From CAZJAH01 sp964544155 (GTDB taxonomy: Bacteria > Bacteroidota > Ignavibacteria > Kapaibacteriales > UBA2268): a stretch of 12,139 bases of DNA. Of the stretch, positions 5,737-12,139 are shown in pieces. The notes below the pieces were generated by a model. The model saw only the letters and a program-made list of their open reading frames with translations, ran no database searches and had not been told where the DNA came from. The position numbers and the translations under genes are program-made. The DNA lies in the NCBI GenBank assembly GCA_964544155.1, contig CAZJAH010000059.1, positions 1 through 12,139 of the forward strand, read 5' to 3'. Each line of letters begins with the position of its first letter. Positions within the stretch are counted from its first letter, which is position 1.

Positions 5737-6864
5737 TTATTGAATTATCAATTCTCCCTGTAAGGCGCCTGCTTCTTTAAGAGCCTGGAATATAGCAATA
5801 AGGTCTCTCGGTTTTACTTCCAGCAGATTGAGCGCTTCGGCCATATCCTGTACAGTCGGTCCGGGTACTTCAAGCGGCCTGGCGGGGTTTATCTCTTCTT
5901 CTACCTCGATTTCCGCCGTTTCCACCGGCTGGGGCGGCCTTATTGTAAAGGGTGCCGGCTGCGGCACTATAACCTGCCTTTGTACGCTGATCTCCAACCC
6001 GCCATGCGAAATGGTAACCGGCAGGAGCTCTACATTCCCTCCGATTACTATTGTGCCTGTCCTTTCGTTGATCACTACTCTGGCAACGGGGTCGCTTATA
6101 ACATTAAGTGATTCGATTGTCGTTATAAAAGCCATTACCGCCTGCTGATCGCTGCCCGCGGGGAAAGTTACCTGTACAGTCCCGGCGTCAAGCGCCTGAG
6201 CGGTATTCGCAAGCCCGGGCGCCGCGTTAATGGCGGCGGCTACCCTTCCGGCTGTAGTAAAATCAGGATCACGAAGCAAAATATTTAGCACGTTGCCTTC
6301 CATGTATGTGCCCGGTATTTCTGTATCGAGTATCAGGCCGTTGGGTACTCTGCCGGTTGTGGCAATGTTCTTGCTTATTCTTGTGCCGAGAGCTCGATAG
6401 TCGAATCCGCCGACGGATACGGCGCCCTGAGCAAATCCTACAATACTGCCATCCGCGAAGGATAGCGGAGTCATAAGCAATATGCCTCCCTGAAGTGATG
6501 TAGCATCGCCTATAGAGGATACCTGAACGTCAACTTTACTACCGGCACCGGTAAATGCCGGGATAACTGCCGTCACCATAACCGCCGCAACATTACGGAT
6601 ACGAGGGTTGCGCTCGGGTATGGTCAGGCCGAATCTTTTCAGCATATTAGATACTGACTGCACTGTATAGGAAGTCATCTGGTTATCGCCTGTCTGATTA
6701 AGGCCTGTAACCAGGCCGTAGCCGATGACCTGGCGGTCGGCATTGCCCCGGATCTCGGCTATATCTTTGATTCTGGCTGCTTTGGCTGGAACCAGAGAAA
6801 TAAGTAATAAGACCGCCGCCGCTATCGCTGATATCAATGCAATATGTAAGCTTCTATTGTTCAT
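5737..6864 (-). CDS. flgI: Flagellar P-ring protein FlgI
   Basis: FlgI builds the P-ring in the peptidoglycan layer, the bushing around the rod. The 375-residue product starts with a Sec signal peptide (membrane segment about 8-25, AKA at 27-29, predicted cleavage before Ala30). The mature start ARIKDIAEIRG leads into VIGYGLVTGLNQTGDN (46-61), a hallmark of the family. Other conserved blocks are NVAAVMVTA, VDVQVSSIGDATSLQGGILLMTPL, INERTGTIVIGGNVELLPVTISHG and the C-terminal VKPRDLIAIFQALKEAGALQGELIIQ. A proline- and Glu-rich stretch at about 300-333 is the usual variable loop. Length is normal. The ATG overlaps the flgH stop by one base (TAATG), indicating translational coupling. Confidence 0.97.
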   Translation of the reverse strand: MNNRSLHIALISAIAAAVLLLISLVPAKAARIKDIAEIRGNADRQVIGYGLVTGLNQTGDNQMTSYTVQSVSNMLKRFGLTIPERNPRIRNVAAVMVTAVIPAFTGAGSKVDVQVSSIGDATSLQGGILLMTPLSFADGSIVGFAQGAVSVGGFDYRALGTRISKNIATTGRVPNGLILDTEIPGTYMEGNVLNILLRDPDFTTAGRVAAAINAAPGLANTAQALDAGTVQVTFPAGSDQQAVMAFITTIESLNVISDPVARVVINERTGTIVIGGNVELLPVTISHGGLEISVQRQVIVPQPAPFTIRPPQPVETAEIEVEEEINPARPLEVPGPTVQDMAEALNLLEVKPRDLIAIFQALKEAGALQGELIIQ

Positions 6865-7433
6865 TAGAAAAGCAATCTCAGGAATTTTGTTATCAATCCT
6901 GGTTCCTGTACTTCAGATACTATGCCGTCGCCCTCAATCATCAGTGTCAGGTCTAATATATTATAAGAATAAACAGAGTTGTCCGGCCTTACGTCTACAG
7001 GCCTTACAACACCTCTTATAATAATTGTCTGTGTTTCGTTATTGACCTTTGTGGTGCGCTTGCCTTCTATTTCCAAATTGCCGTTATCTTCTACCCCAAT
7101 AACTCTCGCGCTAAGTGTTGAGCGGATATTTTCATTTCTGCTGGTCGAGCCGTCGGAGTTGAAGTCATTGCCCGTACCGACGCTTGCACCGGCGCTACCG
7201 GCGCTGCCGCCAAAGTTAGCGTCGAAGCCGGCGCTTAAGTCGCTGCTTCTTCCCGAGGATGTTCGCGCTGAATTATCCGCACGGGTATCTTCCAGTATAT
7301 AAACCATAATAGCGTCGCCTTCTTTAAATGCTTTTACATCAGAAAAAAGCGAACGCGAGCTGTTCTGGATAAACTGGGCGTTTGCTGCCGCAGTTGCAGT
7401 TATGATGAATATGATAAATAATAAAATTCTCAC
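6864..7433 (-). CDS. flgH: Flagellar L-ring protein FlgH, non-lipoprotein form
   Basis: FlgH forms the L-ring in the outer membrane. The 189-residue product carries SSRSLFSDVKAFKEGDAIMVYILED (25-49), a Gly/Ser-rich loop (58-98), a central region with GNLEIEGKRTTKVNNETQTIIIRGVVRP (118-145), and the family ending GDGIVSEVQEPGLITKFLRLLF (168-189). The start is GTG, overlapping the flgA stop by four bases (GTGA); no other in-frame start keeps the signal peptide. In enterobacteria FlgH is a lipoprotein. Here the signal peptide ends with ANA before Gln20, a signal peptidase I-type site, and the protein contains no cysteine at all, so it cannot be lipidated at an N-terminal Cys. It must be held by its beta-barrel and by FlgI. 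Confidence 0.95.
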   Translation of the reverse strand: MRILLFIIFIITATAAANAQFIQNSSRSLFSDVKAFKEGDAIMVYILEDTRADNSARTSSGRSSDLSAGFDANFGGSAGSAGASVGTGNDFNSDGSTSRNENIRSTLSARVIGVEDNGNLEIEGKRTTKVNNETQTIIIRGVVRPVDVRPDNSVYSYNILDLTLMIEGDGIVSEVQEPGLITKFLRLLF

Positions 7434-8155
7434 TGTTCTTTATTTTTTAATGAATAATTCCCTGAATTTCTTATTACATAAACTCTGCCGTCTTCCCCTG
7501 CCGTACCGAAAAGTACCGGATTACCGAATCCTTCACGCTTAACCCGTACGTTTTCGCCGGGGGAGGCGTCAGCAAGAGCGGTACCAAAGGTTTTAATCGA
7601 TACTTTGCCTGAAATGGCTATAATTTCAACAGGTTCGCCTCTTTTGACCAGTACTTCGGCTTCGAGCATTCTCTTTGTGAGAAGCTTACCTGCGGGAATA
7701 TTATATTTGGCAGTCCGTCCGTCAAGCTTGCTTAAGTCCGGTAAGTCAGTTTGGCTGATGCCTGTAATGTCTGTTCTTTTCATCGTAAAATCAGAGGAGC
7801 TGAGTTCCTTACCAGACGCAATATTATAATTCGATACCGGAACTATGCCGAAACGCCTGATGTTAACCTGTATGTTTTCAGTGTGGATCACTTTATCATT
7901 ATGATAAAAACTAATAATGACCTTGCTGAGTCCCTCCGGCTTATCGCAATTAAATCCTGCAGTAACGGGTGATGCCTCAAGCTTAACATCATTTACAGCG
8001 CTTACAATCTCGACTTCAATATTATCAGCGCGTTTTTCCAGATAGCCTATGCAGGCCTGCCTGAGCCTTTCCGCAGAAAATGTGGAAATGCCTTCAGCCG
8101 CTAAAACCGGGCTAAAGGCAAGTATAAGGAGCGCTATGTAAATCATATTTTTCAT
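7430..8155 (-). CDS. flgA: FlgA, P-ring assembly chaperone
   Basis: FlgA is the periplasmic chaperone for FlgI polymerisation. The product has a signal peptide (hydrophobic MIYIALLILAFSPVLAA), a variable N-terminal domain and a C-terminal SAF-type region. Recognisable blocks, numbered from the ATG, are VPVSNYNIASGKELSSSDF (about 105-123), NIPAGKLLTKRMLE (about 152-165) and LVKRGEPVEIIAISGKVSI (about 168-186), which match the SAF/beta-clip layout of FlgA and CpaB-like proteins. I chose the ATG at 8153-8155. A TTG directly before it (8156-8158) is in frame, and a possible AGGA is better spaced for that TTG (10 nt) than for the ATG (13 nt), so the start is uncertain by one codon. The gene overlaps flgH by four bases. 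Confidence 0.9.
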   Translation of the reverse strand: MKNMIYIALLILAFSPVLAAEGISTFSAERLRQACIGYLEKRADNIEVEIVSAVNDVKLEASPVTAGFNCDKPEGLSKVIISFYHNDKVIHTENIQVNIRRFGIVPVSNYNIASGKELSSSDFTMKRTDITGISQTDLPDLSKLDGRTAKYNIPAGKLLTKRMLEAEVLVKRGEPVEIIAISGKVSIKTFGTALADASPGENVRVKREGFGNPVLFGTAGEDGRVYVIRNSGNYSLKNKEQ

Positions 8156-8218
8156 CAAATTTGCCGGATCCTGTTTATGTTTTAAACCGTAGAAATTTAT
8201 TTATTCTATTCAATATCA

Positions 8219-9007
8219 TTATCTCTTGAGATTAACCGCAGTAGCTAAAATATCATCAGCCGTTCTGACTGATTTTGAATTGAGTTCATAAGAGCGCTGT
8301 GCGGTGATCATGTTTACCATTTCTTCAACTACATCAACATTTGATGTTTCCAGATGCGACTGTATCAGCTCACCGGTGTTATTTTCGCCAGGAATTTCGA
8401 ATATTGCTTCGCCTGAAGCCGGGGTTTCAACAAATAAATTATCGCCGGTTGACCTCAATCCTGCCGGATTAATGAACCGTGCCAGCTCAATTTGTCCCAG
8501 TGTCTGAGTATCAACGCCTCCTTCGAGCAGTATGCTGAGCATTCCGTCACGCGATACCTGAAGTTCCACTGCGTCCTGCGGTATAGTAAAACCCGGTTCA
8601 AGGATATGGCCTTGTGTAGTGACCATTCTTCCGTTTCTGTCGAGCTGGAAAGATCCGTCTCTTGTGTATGCAAGGCTGTTGTCAGCTTTTCTAACCACAA
8701 AGAAACCCTGGCCGTTAATAGCCATATCCAAAGGATTATTGCTCTGTTCAACATCACCCTGGCCGAAAAGCTTTGTTGTGGCTACAAGCTCGGTACCAGA
8801 ACCTATCTGTACTTCATTAAGCGGCTCTACGGCTACCCTTGCGGTATTACCGGCGGGCCTTAAAGTCTCATACAAGAGATCCTGAAATTCAGGCCTGATC
8901 TTTTTGAAACCGGTTGTATTTACGTTGGCAAGGTTGTTGGAGATTATCTCCACGTACCTTTGTTGTGCCGTAAGGCCGGTAGCCGCTGTTCTGAGTGTTT
9001 TATCCAT
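8219..9007 (-). CDS. flgG: Flagellar distal rod protein FlgG
   Basis: FlgG builds the distal rod. The 262-residue product has the N-terminal rod motif GLTAQQRYVEIISNNLANVNTTGFKK (11-36), the family core FGQGDVEQSNNPLDMAINGQGFFVV (81-105) and YTRDGSFQLDRNGRMVTTQGHILEP, and the C-terminal motif LETSNVDVVEEMVNMITAQRSYELNSKSVRTADDIL (219-254). The segment LLYETLRPAGNTARVAVEPLNEVQIGSG (44-71) corresponds in place to the FlgG-specific insertion that stiffens the rod; this separates it from FlgF next door. Length equals the usual 260-262. The ATG has a modest GGA seven bases upstream. It lies 67 nt after flgF, with a strong hairpin at that junction. Confidence 0.97.
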   Translation of the reverse strand: MDKTLRTAATGLTAQQRYVEIISNNLANVNTTGFKKIRPEFQDLLYETLRPAGNTARVAVEPLNEVQIGSGTELVATTKLFGQGDVEQSNNPLDMAINGQGFFVVRKADNSLAYTRDGSFQLDRNGRMVTTQGHILEPGFTIPQDAVELQVSRDGMLSILLEGGVDTQTLGQIELARFINPAGLRSTGDNLFVETPASGEAIFEIPGENNTGELIQSHLETSNVDVVEEMVNMITAQRSYELNSKSVRTADDILATAVNLKR

Positions 9008-9054
9008 GATACATCCGTGTATTGGTTTGACATCCTGTCAATTAAAATGAAGCC

Positions 9055-9095
9055 GGGCAGGCAGGAAGTTCATCCTAAAAATACCTGCCTAGCCC
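9055..9095 (-). promoter_or_regulatory. Hairpin spanning the flgF stop codon
   Basis: GGGCAGGCAGG (9055-9065) pairs with CCTGCCTAGCCC (9084-9095) with one bulged base, giving an 11-bp GC-rich stem and an 18-nt loop that contains the flgF stop codon. In the operon transcript the downstream side reads GGCUUCAUUUUAAUU, a weak U-rich tail. It could act as a partial terminator or a 3'-stability element between flgF and flgG, lowering or protecting one part of the transcript. The stem is evident from sequence; the role is inferred. Confidence 0.6.
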
Positions 9096-9854
9096 AATGC
9101 TTCTGTCAAGTGTGTCATCATTCGTCCTGATGATCTTGCTGCCGGCTTCGTACATCCTTTGAAGTTCGATCATTTCGATCATCTCCTGCACGACATCAAC
9201 GTTTGAATTTTCAAGCCATCCCTGGCGTATACTTGCCCGATCCATGGGTAAATAATCTATTTCCGAATCTTTTGTAGCAAAAAACAGAGACTTTGAAACT
9301 CTTTGCAGGGTAATGGGATTCGGGCAGTCCGCAAGCAATATGTCGCCCACATGAAAATCATTGGCATAGACTTCCCCGTGTTCATTTATCTTAATATCCA
9401 CGGCCTTTGTATCGCCGTTAAGGCGGGGATTTTCGATAAATTCCGACATAATGTTGACCGGGCCGTTGTGGCCCATTAAAAATTTGCCGTCCATGGCTGT
9501 TAACGTACCATCCGATGATAATTTGAAGTTCCCGCTCCGGGTGAGATACTCCCTACCGTCTTCATCCTGAAGAACAAAGTATCCATTTCCATCTATTGCA
9601 AGGTCGAACGGGTTCTCCGTCTGCTGCATCGCCCCCGGATTGAGATCATAATAAGAACCGACAGGGGAGTCATTCTGCTCCACATCGCCGGCAGTGTTAT
9701 AGAAATTGGCGCGCGCGTCTATCAGATTCCTTTCGAAAGCGACAGCTCTTTTATAGCCAAGCGTATTGGCATTCGACAGGTTGTTTGCCGTTACTTCCAG
9801 CTTTGTTTGCTGGTTGTGCATCGATAGCGCCGCGGTGAAAATTTCTTTTAGCAT
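9075..9854 (-). CDS. flgF: Flagellar proximal rod protein FlgF
   Basis: FlgF is one of the proximal rod subunits. The 259-residue product has the rod N-terminus LEVTANNLSNANTLGYKR (19-36), the core TENPFDLAIDGNGYFVL (79-95) and YLTRSGNFKLSSDGTLTAMDGKFLMG, and the C-terminal motif LENSNVDVVQEMIEMIELQRMYEAGSKIIRTNDDTLDRSIG (214-254). Compared with the downstream FlgG it lacks the FlgG-specific insertion, and gene order flgF-flgG is the common arrangement; hence FlgF rather than a second FlgG. It is the first gene of the operon. No Shine-Dalgarno sequence is evident directly before the ATG; an AAGGAA lies too far upstream (about 27 nt). Its final six codons and stop form part of a hairpin with the flgG leader. 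Confidence 0.92.
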   Translation of the reverse strand: MLKEIFTAALSMHNQQTKLEVTANNLSNANTLGYKRAVAFERNLIDARANFYNTAGDVEQNDSPVGSYYDLNPGAMQQTENPFDLAIDGNGYFVLQDEDGREYLTRSGNFKLSSDGTLTAMDGKFLMGHNGPVNIMSEFIENPRLNGDTKAVDIKINEHGEVYANDFHVGDILLADCPNPITLQRVSKSLFFATKDSEIDYLPMDRASIRQGWLENSNVDVVQEMIEMIELQRMYEAGSKIIRTNDDTLDRSIGLGRYF

Positions 9855-9940
9855 AATTGCTTTATATTTTAATGTTAATTTTTCCTTTTGCCATTAATTG
9901 TTATAAATAGAGTACCAGATTATGAGAATGGAAATGAAAA

Positions 9941-9958
9941 GCCGATTATTAATCCGGC
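9941..9958 (-). promoter_or_regulatory. Terminator-like hairpin in possible flgF leader
   Basis: GCCGATT (9941-9947) pairs with AATCCGGC (9951-9958) with one bulged C and a 3-nt loop. Read on the minus strand, the hairpin is followed by TTTTC. If flgF is transcribed from a promoter near 9972 or further upstream, this lies in its leader and could act as an attenuator or stability element. The stem is short and the U-tract poor. Confidence 0.35.
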
Positions 9959-9971
9959 TAAATTATTGAAT

Positions 9972-9977
9972 ATTATA
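9972..9977 (-). promoter_or_regulatory. Possible -10 box for the flgF operon
   Basis: The minus strand reads TATAAT here, which would place transcription start near 9965 and give a leader of about 110 nt before flgF. At 16-18 nt spacing there is no good -35 match; TGGACA (9990-9995) is only 12 nt away. A housekeeping promoter is therefore possible but weakly supported. Confidence 0.25.
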
Positions 9978-10010
9978 CAGATAATCAATTGTCCACATTG
10001 TTTTTTCTAG

Positions 10011-10021
10011 TCCGGACCGGA
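10011..10021. promoter_or_regulatory. Palindrome TCCGGACCGGA
   Basis: A perfect GC-rich inverted repeat (TCCGG, one central base, CCGGA) stands out in AT-rich DNA between the two divergent genes. Its location would suit a small operator. No second copy exists in this region, and I cannot name a regulator. Confidence 0.25.
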
Positions 10022-10148
10022 TAATTTGTGCCTGATCAATTGGATAATATTGGAATAAAATCGCGCTTAATGGTGAATATTTTCCACCAGCAGTAATTTT
10101 TTTACTTGGTTTATATTGATAATATATTATTTTTATAAAAAGCTATAC

Positions 10149-10175
10149 GAAAGAATTTTCTTAGTTTGCCGATAT
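10149..10175 (+). promoter_or_regulatory. Sigma-28 (FliA-type) promoter candidate
   Basis: GAAAGAAT (10149-10156), exactly 11 nt, then GCCGATAT (10168-10175). The flagellar sigma-28 consensus is TAAAGTTT-N11-GCCGATAA. The -10 matches 7 of 8, the -35 matches 5 of 8, and the spacing is exact. It is oriented toward the HDOD gene, with transcription expected to start near 10182, about 75 nt before the ATG. It sits beside a flagellar operon, which raises its credibility. Confidence 0.65.
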
Positions 10176-10258
10176 TTGGAAGATATAATCGTATGCTGAA
10201 GTTAAAAACATTGATTTTAAAAAATGATATTTTTGAATAAAGTTTACCGGAGTAAAAA

Positions 10259-11098
10259 ATGCAGTTCGAGAAATTAATGGACAGAATTGATGAGTTTCCG
10301 ACTCTTCCTGCTATATATAATTCATTAACCAAAAAGATGGCCGACCCGAATGTTGGCCCGAACGACCTGGCAAGGATAATTGAAACAGATCCGTCATCGA
10401 CAACCAAGCTCATAAAACTAGTAAATTCACCTCTTTACGGCCTGAGGGCAAGAGTAGATAATATTCCGCAGGCCATAATGTACCTGGGCTTTAATGAAGT
10501 TAAGAACGCTCTGCTTACGCAGGCTGTGCTGAGTATGTTCAGTACCCCATCCGGCTCTAAGGGATTTACTCCTGTCGAACTTTGGAAGCACTCCATAGCT
10601 GTAGGTGTAGCCGCTAAAGAGCTCGGCAGGAAATCAGGAACCCCCGGCGCCGAGAATCTCTTTATTGCCGGTGTGCTGCACGATATCGGAAAATTATTCT
10701 TCCTTAAGGTATTTCAGGCAATGTATATTGGCGTCATAAAACTCGTCGAAGAAGGAGAAACTCCATTAATAGATGCTGAAAAGAAAAAATTCGGAATGGA
10801 TCACGCCGCGGCAGGCCATCTGATCGCACAGAAATGGAACCTTCCGGAAAACCTGGCCGTCTGCATTAAAAGCCACCACATGGAGGATGAAAGCGAAAAT
10901 GACATCAGTTCGGCATTTATTCATATTGCTAACAGCAAGGCAATATCACTTGATCTTGGGCATTCAGGCGATAAAAAAGCCACTGATATAAATCCGAGAG
11001 CGTTTGAAATAACAGGGATCACACCTGATGAAGCTAATTCACATGATGATGAGATCAAAGACAAATACAGTGAAACACTAGCTGTACTCGAATTATAA
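10259..11098 (+). CDS. HDOD-domain regulatory protein
   Basis: HDOD proteins are cytoplasmic signalling proteins, related in fold to HD phosphohydrolases but often without catalytic activity. The 279-residue product shows the typical start with FPTLPAIYNSLTKKMADPN (13-31), DLARIIETDPSSTTKLIKLVNSPLYG (36-61) and IPQAIMYLGFNEVKNALL (69-86). It then has LWKHSIAVGVAA (His111), GVLHDIGKLFF (His141-Asp142) and DHAAAGHLIAQKWNLPENLAVCIKSHH (181-207). The retained HDIGK and distal histidines leave open a metal site, so catalysis cannot be excluded. There is no N-terminal receiver domain or C-terminal output domain. The start has a clear GGAG six bases upstream. A sigma-28-like promoter precedes it, suggesting co-expression with late flagellar genes; some HDOD proteins in other bacteria affect motility. 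Its specific partner is unknown. Confidence 0.9.
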   Translation: MQFEKLMDRIDEFPTLPAIYNSLTKKMADPNVGPNDLARIIETDPSSTTKLIKLVNSPLYGLRARVDNIPQAIMYLGFNEVKNALLTQAVLSMFSTPSGSKGFTPVELWKHSIAVGVAAKELGRKSGTPGAENLFIAGVLHDIGKLFFLKVFQAMYIGVIKLVEEGETPLIDAEKKKFGMDHAAAGHLIAQKWNLPENLAVCIKSHHMEDESENDISSAFIHIANSKAISLDLGHSGDKKATDINPRAFEITGITPDEANSHDDEIKDKYSETLAVLEL

Positions 11099-11123
11099 AA
11101 TGCATTAATTGTTTTGGACGCGA

Positions 11124-11154
11124 AAAAGCAAGGGATACAGCCTACCTTGCTTTT
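11124..11154 (+). terminator. Hairpin terminator after the HDOD gene
   Basis: AAAAGCAAGG (11124-11133) pairs perfectly with CCTTGCTTTT (11145-11154) around an 11-nt loop, 26 nt after the HDOD stop. The run of T at the 3' side is part of the stem, which is the pattern of many bidirectional intrinsic terminators, though no longer T-run follows. Confidence 0.6.
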
Positions 11155-11299
11155 CAATTATTCTAAAATCAAATTTAAGGATTCAGAGTTTCATACCCGC
11201 AAAATTATATCTTTCTTGTTGTATTAATTGTTTATTATAAAAAAGTGAATTTTGTAAAATAAATAAAAAATTCCTGCGTTCAATCTGACTGGCTATCTC

Positions 11300-11307
11300 T
11301 ATATTTG
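11300..11307 (+). promoter_or_regulatory. Possible promoter element for carbonic anhydrase gene
   Basis: TATATTTG fits the TAnnTTTG -7 element known from Bacteroidota promoters and lies 27 nt before the ATG. The matching upstream TTTG (about 19 nt earlier) is absent, and the surroundings are AT-rich, so a chance match is likely. Confidence 0.2.
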
Positions 11308-11333
11308 TATTTATTAATCATGAGGGATTTTCT

Positions 11334-12065
11334 ATGAAAAAAACTTTTTTTGCCTTAGTTTTATTGCTTAGCGGAAGCCTGATCGCTTGTAACGAAAATG
11401 AACCGGAGGCAGAAATGAAAGAACCAGAAAAAGAAAAAACAGTCATGACAGTTGAAATGCAGCAACAGATGACTCCCCGGCAAGCACTGGATAAACTTAT
11501 GGAAGGTAATGCCCGCTTTCTTGAAGGAGGCCGCAAGGATATCGACTACTTGGCGCAGGTAGAAACAACAGCTACCGGCCAGTATCCTTACGCAGTAATA
11601 CTTAACTGCATTGATTCGCGTACACCTGCCGAAATATTCTTTGACCAGGGCGTCGGAGACATATTCCATGCCAGGATAGCCGGTAATTTTGTGAATACTG
11701 ATATTCTGGGCAGCCTTGAATTTGCAACCAAAGTAGCCGGGTCAAAGCTGATTATGGTACTAGGGCATACGCATTGCGGAGCCGTCAAAGGCGCCTGCGA
11801 TAACGTGGAAATGGGTAATCTTACCCCAATGCTTGATAATATCGAACCTGCTGTTGAAGCTGCCAAAACAAAAGTTGACGGCGAATACAATTCGAAAAAT
11901 GAGGCTTTTGTTAATGAAACAATCAGGCAAAATGTTATTCTGAATATTGAAAAAATGAAAGAGCAAAGCCCGATTATAAAAGAGATGGCAGATAAGGGTG
12001 AAATTATGATTGTCGGCGCTATTTATGATATTGAAACCGGCAAAGTAGAGTTGATGGATATGTAA
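11334..12065 (+). CDS. Lipoprotein beta-carbonic anhydrase
   Basis: This enzyme would catalyse reversible hydration of CO2 to bicarbonate with a zinc ion. The 243-residue product opens with a lipoprotein signal peptide: MKK, a hydrophobic core and the lipobox LIAC with Cys19. A Glu/Lys-rich linker (about 20-40) follows, then a beta-carbonic anhydrase domain (about 47-243). The active-site motifs are intact: NCIDSRTPAE with Cys92, Asp94 and Arg96, and GHTHCGAVKGAC with His145 and Cys148 as the other zinc ligands. RIAGNFVNTDILGSLEFATKVAGSKLIMVLGH (114-145) is the family core. Most beta enzymes are cytoplasmic; the lipobox places this one on the periplasmic side of a membrane, and which membrane is unclear. 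The start has GAGGG about eight bases upstream. It has no evident functional link to the flagellar genes. Confidence 0.93.
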   Translation: MKKTFFALVLLLSGSLIACNENEPEAEMKEPEKEKTVMTVEMQQQMTPRQALDKLMEGNARFLEGGRKDIDYLAQVETTATGQYPYAVILNCIDSRTPAEIFFDQGVGDIFHARIAGNFVNTDILGSLEFATKVAGSKLIMVLGHTHCGAVKGACDNVEMGNLTPMLDNIEPAVEAAKTKVDGEYNSKNEAFVNETIRQNVILNIEKMKEQSPIIKEMADKGEIMIVGAIYDIETGKVELMDM

Positions 12066-12116
12066 ATGATTTGATTATATAGAAATTAAAGAATTAGCAT
12101 TGACTCACAAGAAAAG

Positions 12117-12139
12117 AGGCTGCCCTGTGAAGGCAGCCT
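12117..12139 (+). terminator. Terminator hairpin cut by window end
   Basis: AGGCTGCC (12117-12124) pairs perfectly with GGCAGCCT (12132-12139) around a 7-nt loop, 51 nt after the carbonic anhydrase stop. A run of A (GAAAAG) precedes it, which predicts a complementary T-run just beyond the edge. The window ends exactly at the stem, so the T-run cannot be seen. Confidence 0.75.

Larger units (their letters stand above)
9855..10258. other. AT-rich divergent intergenic region
   Basis: This 404-bp stretch separates the minus-strand flg operon from the plus-strand HDOD gene and must hold promoters for both. I see a sigma-28-like site for the HDOD gene (10149-10175), a TATAAT-type hexamer on the minus strand (9972-9977) without a good -35, a hairpin at 9941-9958 and a palindrome at 10011-10021. 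I found no convincing sigma-54 site (GG-N10-GC) on the minus strand. No gene is evident here. Confidence 0.7.

Noticed and set aside
9855..10258. Sigma-54 promoter for the flg operon.
   Set aside because: No GG-N10-GC element with good TGGCAC/TTGC context was found on the minus strand.

Overview
The window looks like chromosomal DNA from a motile, diderm (outer-membrane) bacterium, probably an uncultured lineage. The evidence is a flagellar operon that includes P-ring (FlgI) and L-ring (FlgH) genes, and a beta-carbonic anhydrase lipoprotein of a kind I associate with Bacteroidota and their relatives. A member of the wider FCB group (for example a Zixibacteria- or Ignavibacteria-like lineage) would fit, but this is a guess from gene style and not a sequence match.

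Layout. (1) Positions 1-632: no gene. This is a GC-rich mosaic of intergenic repeats with conserved paired hairpins, a 55-bp perfect direct repeat, and two short motifs that resemble dispersed repeats common in environmental genomes. The array is cut by the left edge. (2) Positions 633-9854, all on the minus strand, read right to left: flgF, flgG, flgA, flgH, flgI, flgJ, flgN, a four-helix-bundle protein of unknown role, flgK, flgL, motA. Spacing is tight (overlaps to 67 nt). (3) Positions 9855-10258: an AT-rich divergent intergenic region holding the presumed flgF promoter and, on the plus strand, a good match to a flagellar sigma-28 promoter. (4) Positions 10259-11098, plus strand: an HDOD-domain regulator. 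(5) Positions 11334-12065, plus strand: a lipoprotein beta-carbonic anhydrase, followed by a terminator hairpin cut by the right edge.

The operon encodes the late rod (FlgF, FlgG), the P- and L-rings with the P-ring chaperone (FlgA, FlgI, FlgH), the rod cap/peptidoglycan hydrolase (FlgJ), the hook-filament junction proteins (FlgK, FlgL) with their chaperone (FlgN), and one stator subunit (MotA). FlgM, the usual flgN neighbour, is absent, and MotB, the obligate MotA partner, does not follow motA in this window. The points most worth a second look are the four-helix-bundle gene between flgN and flgK, the sigma-28-like promoter before the HDOD gene, an FlgH with no cysteine and therefore no lipid anchor, a lytic-transglycosylase-type FlgJ, a stable hairpin at the flgF/flgG junction, and the structured repeat mosaic.
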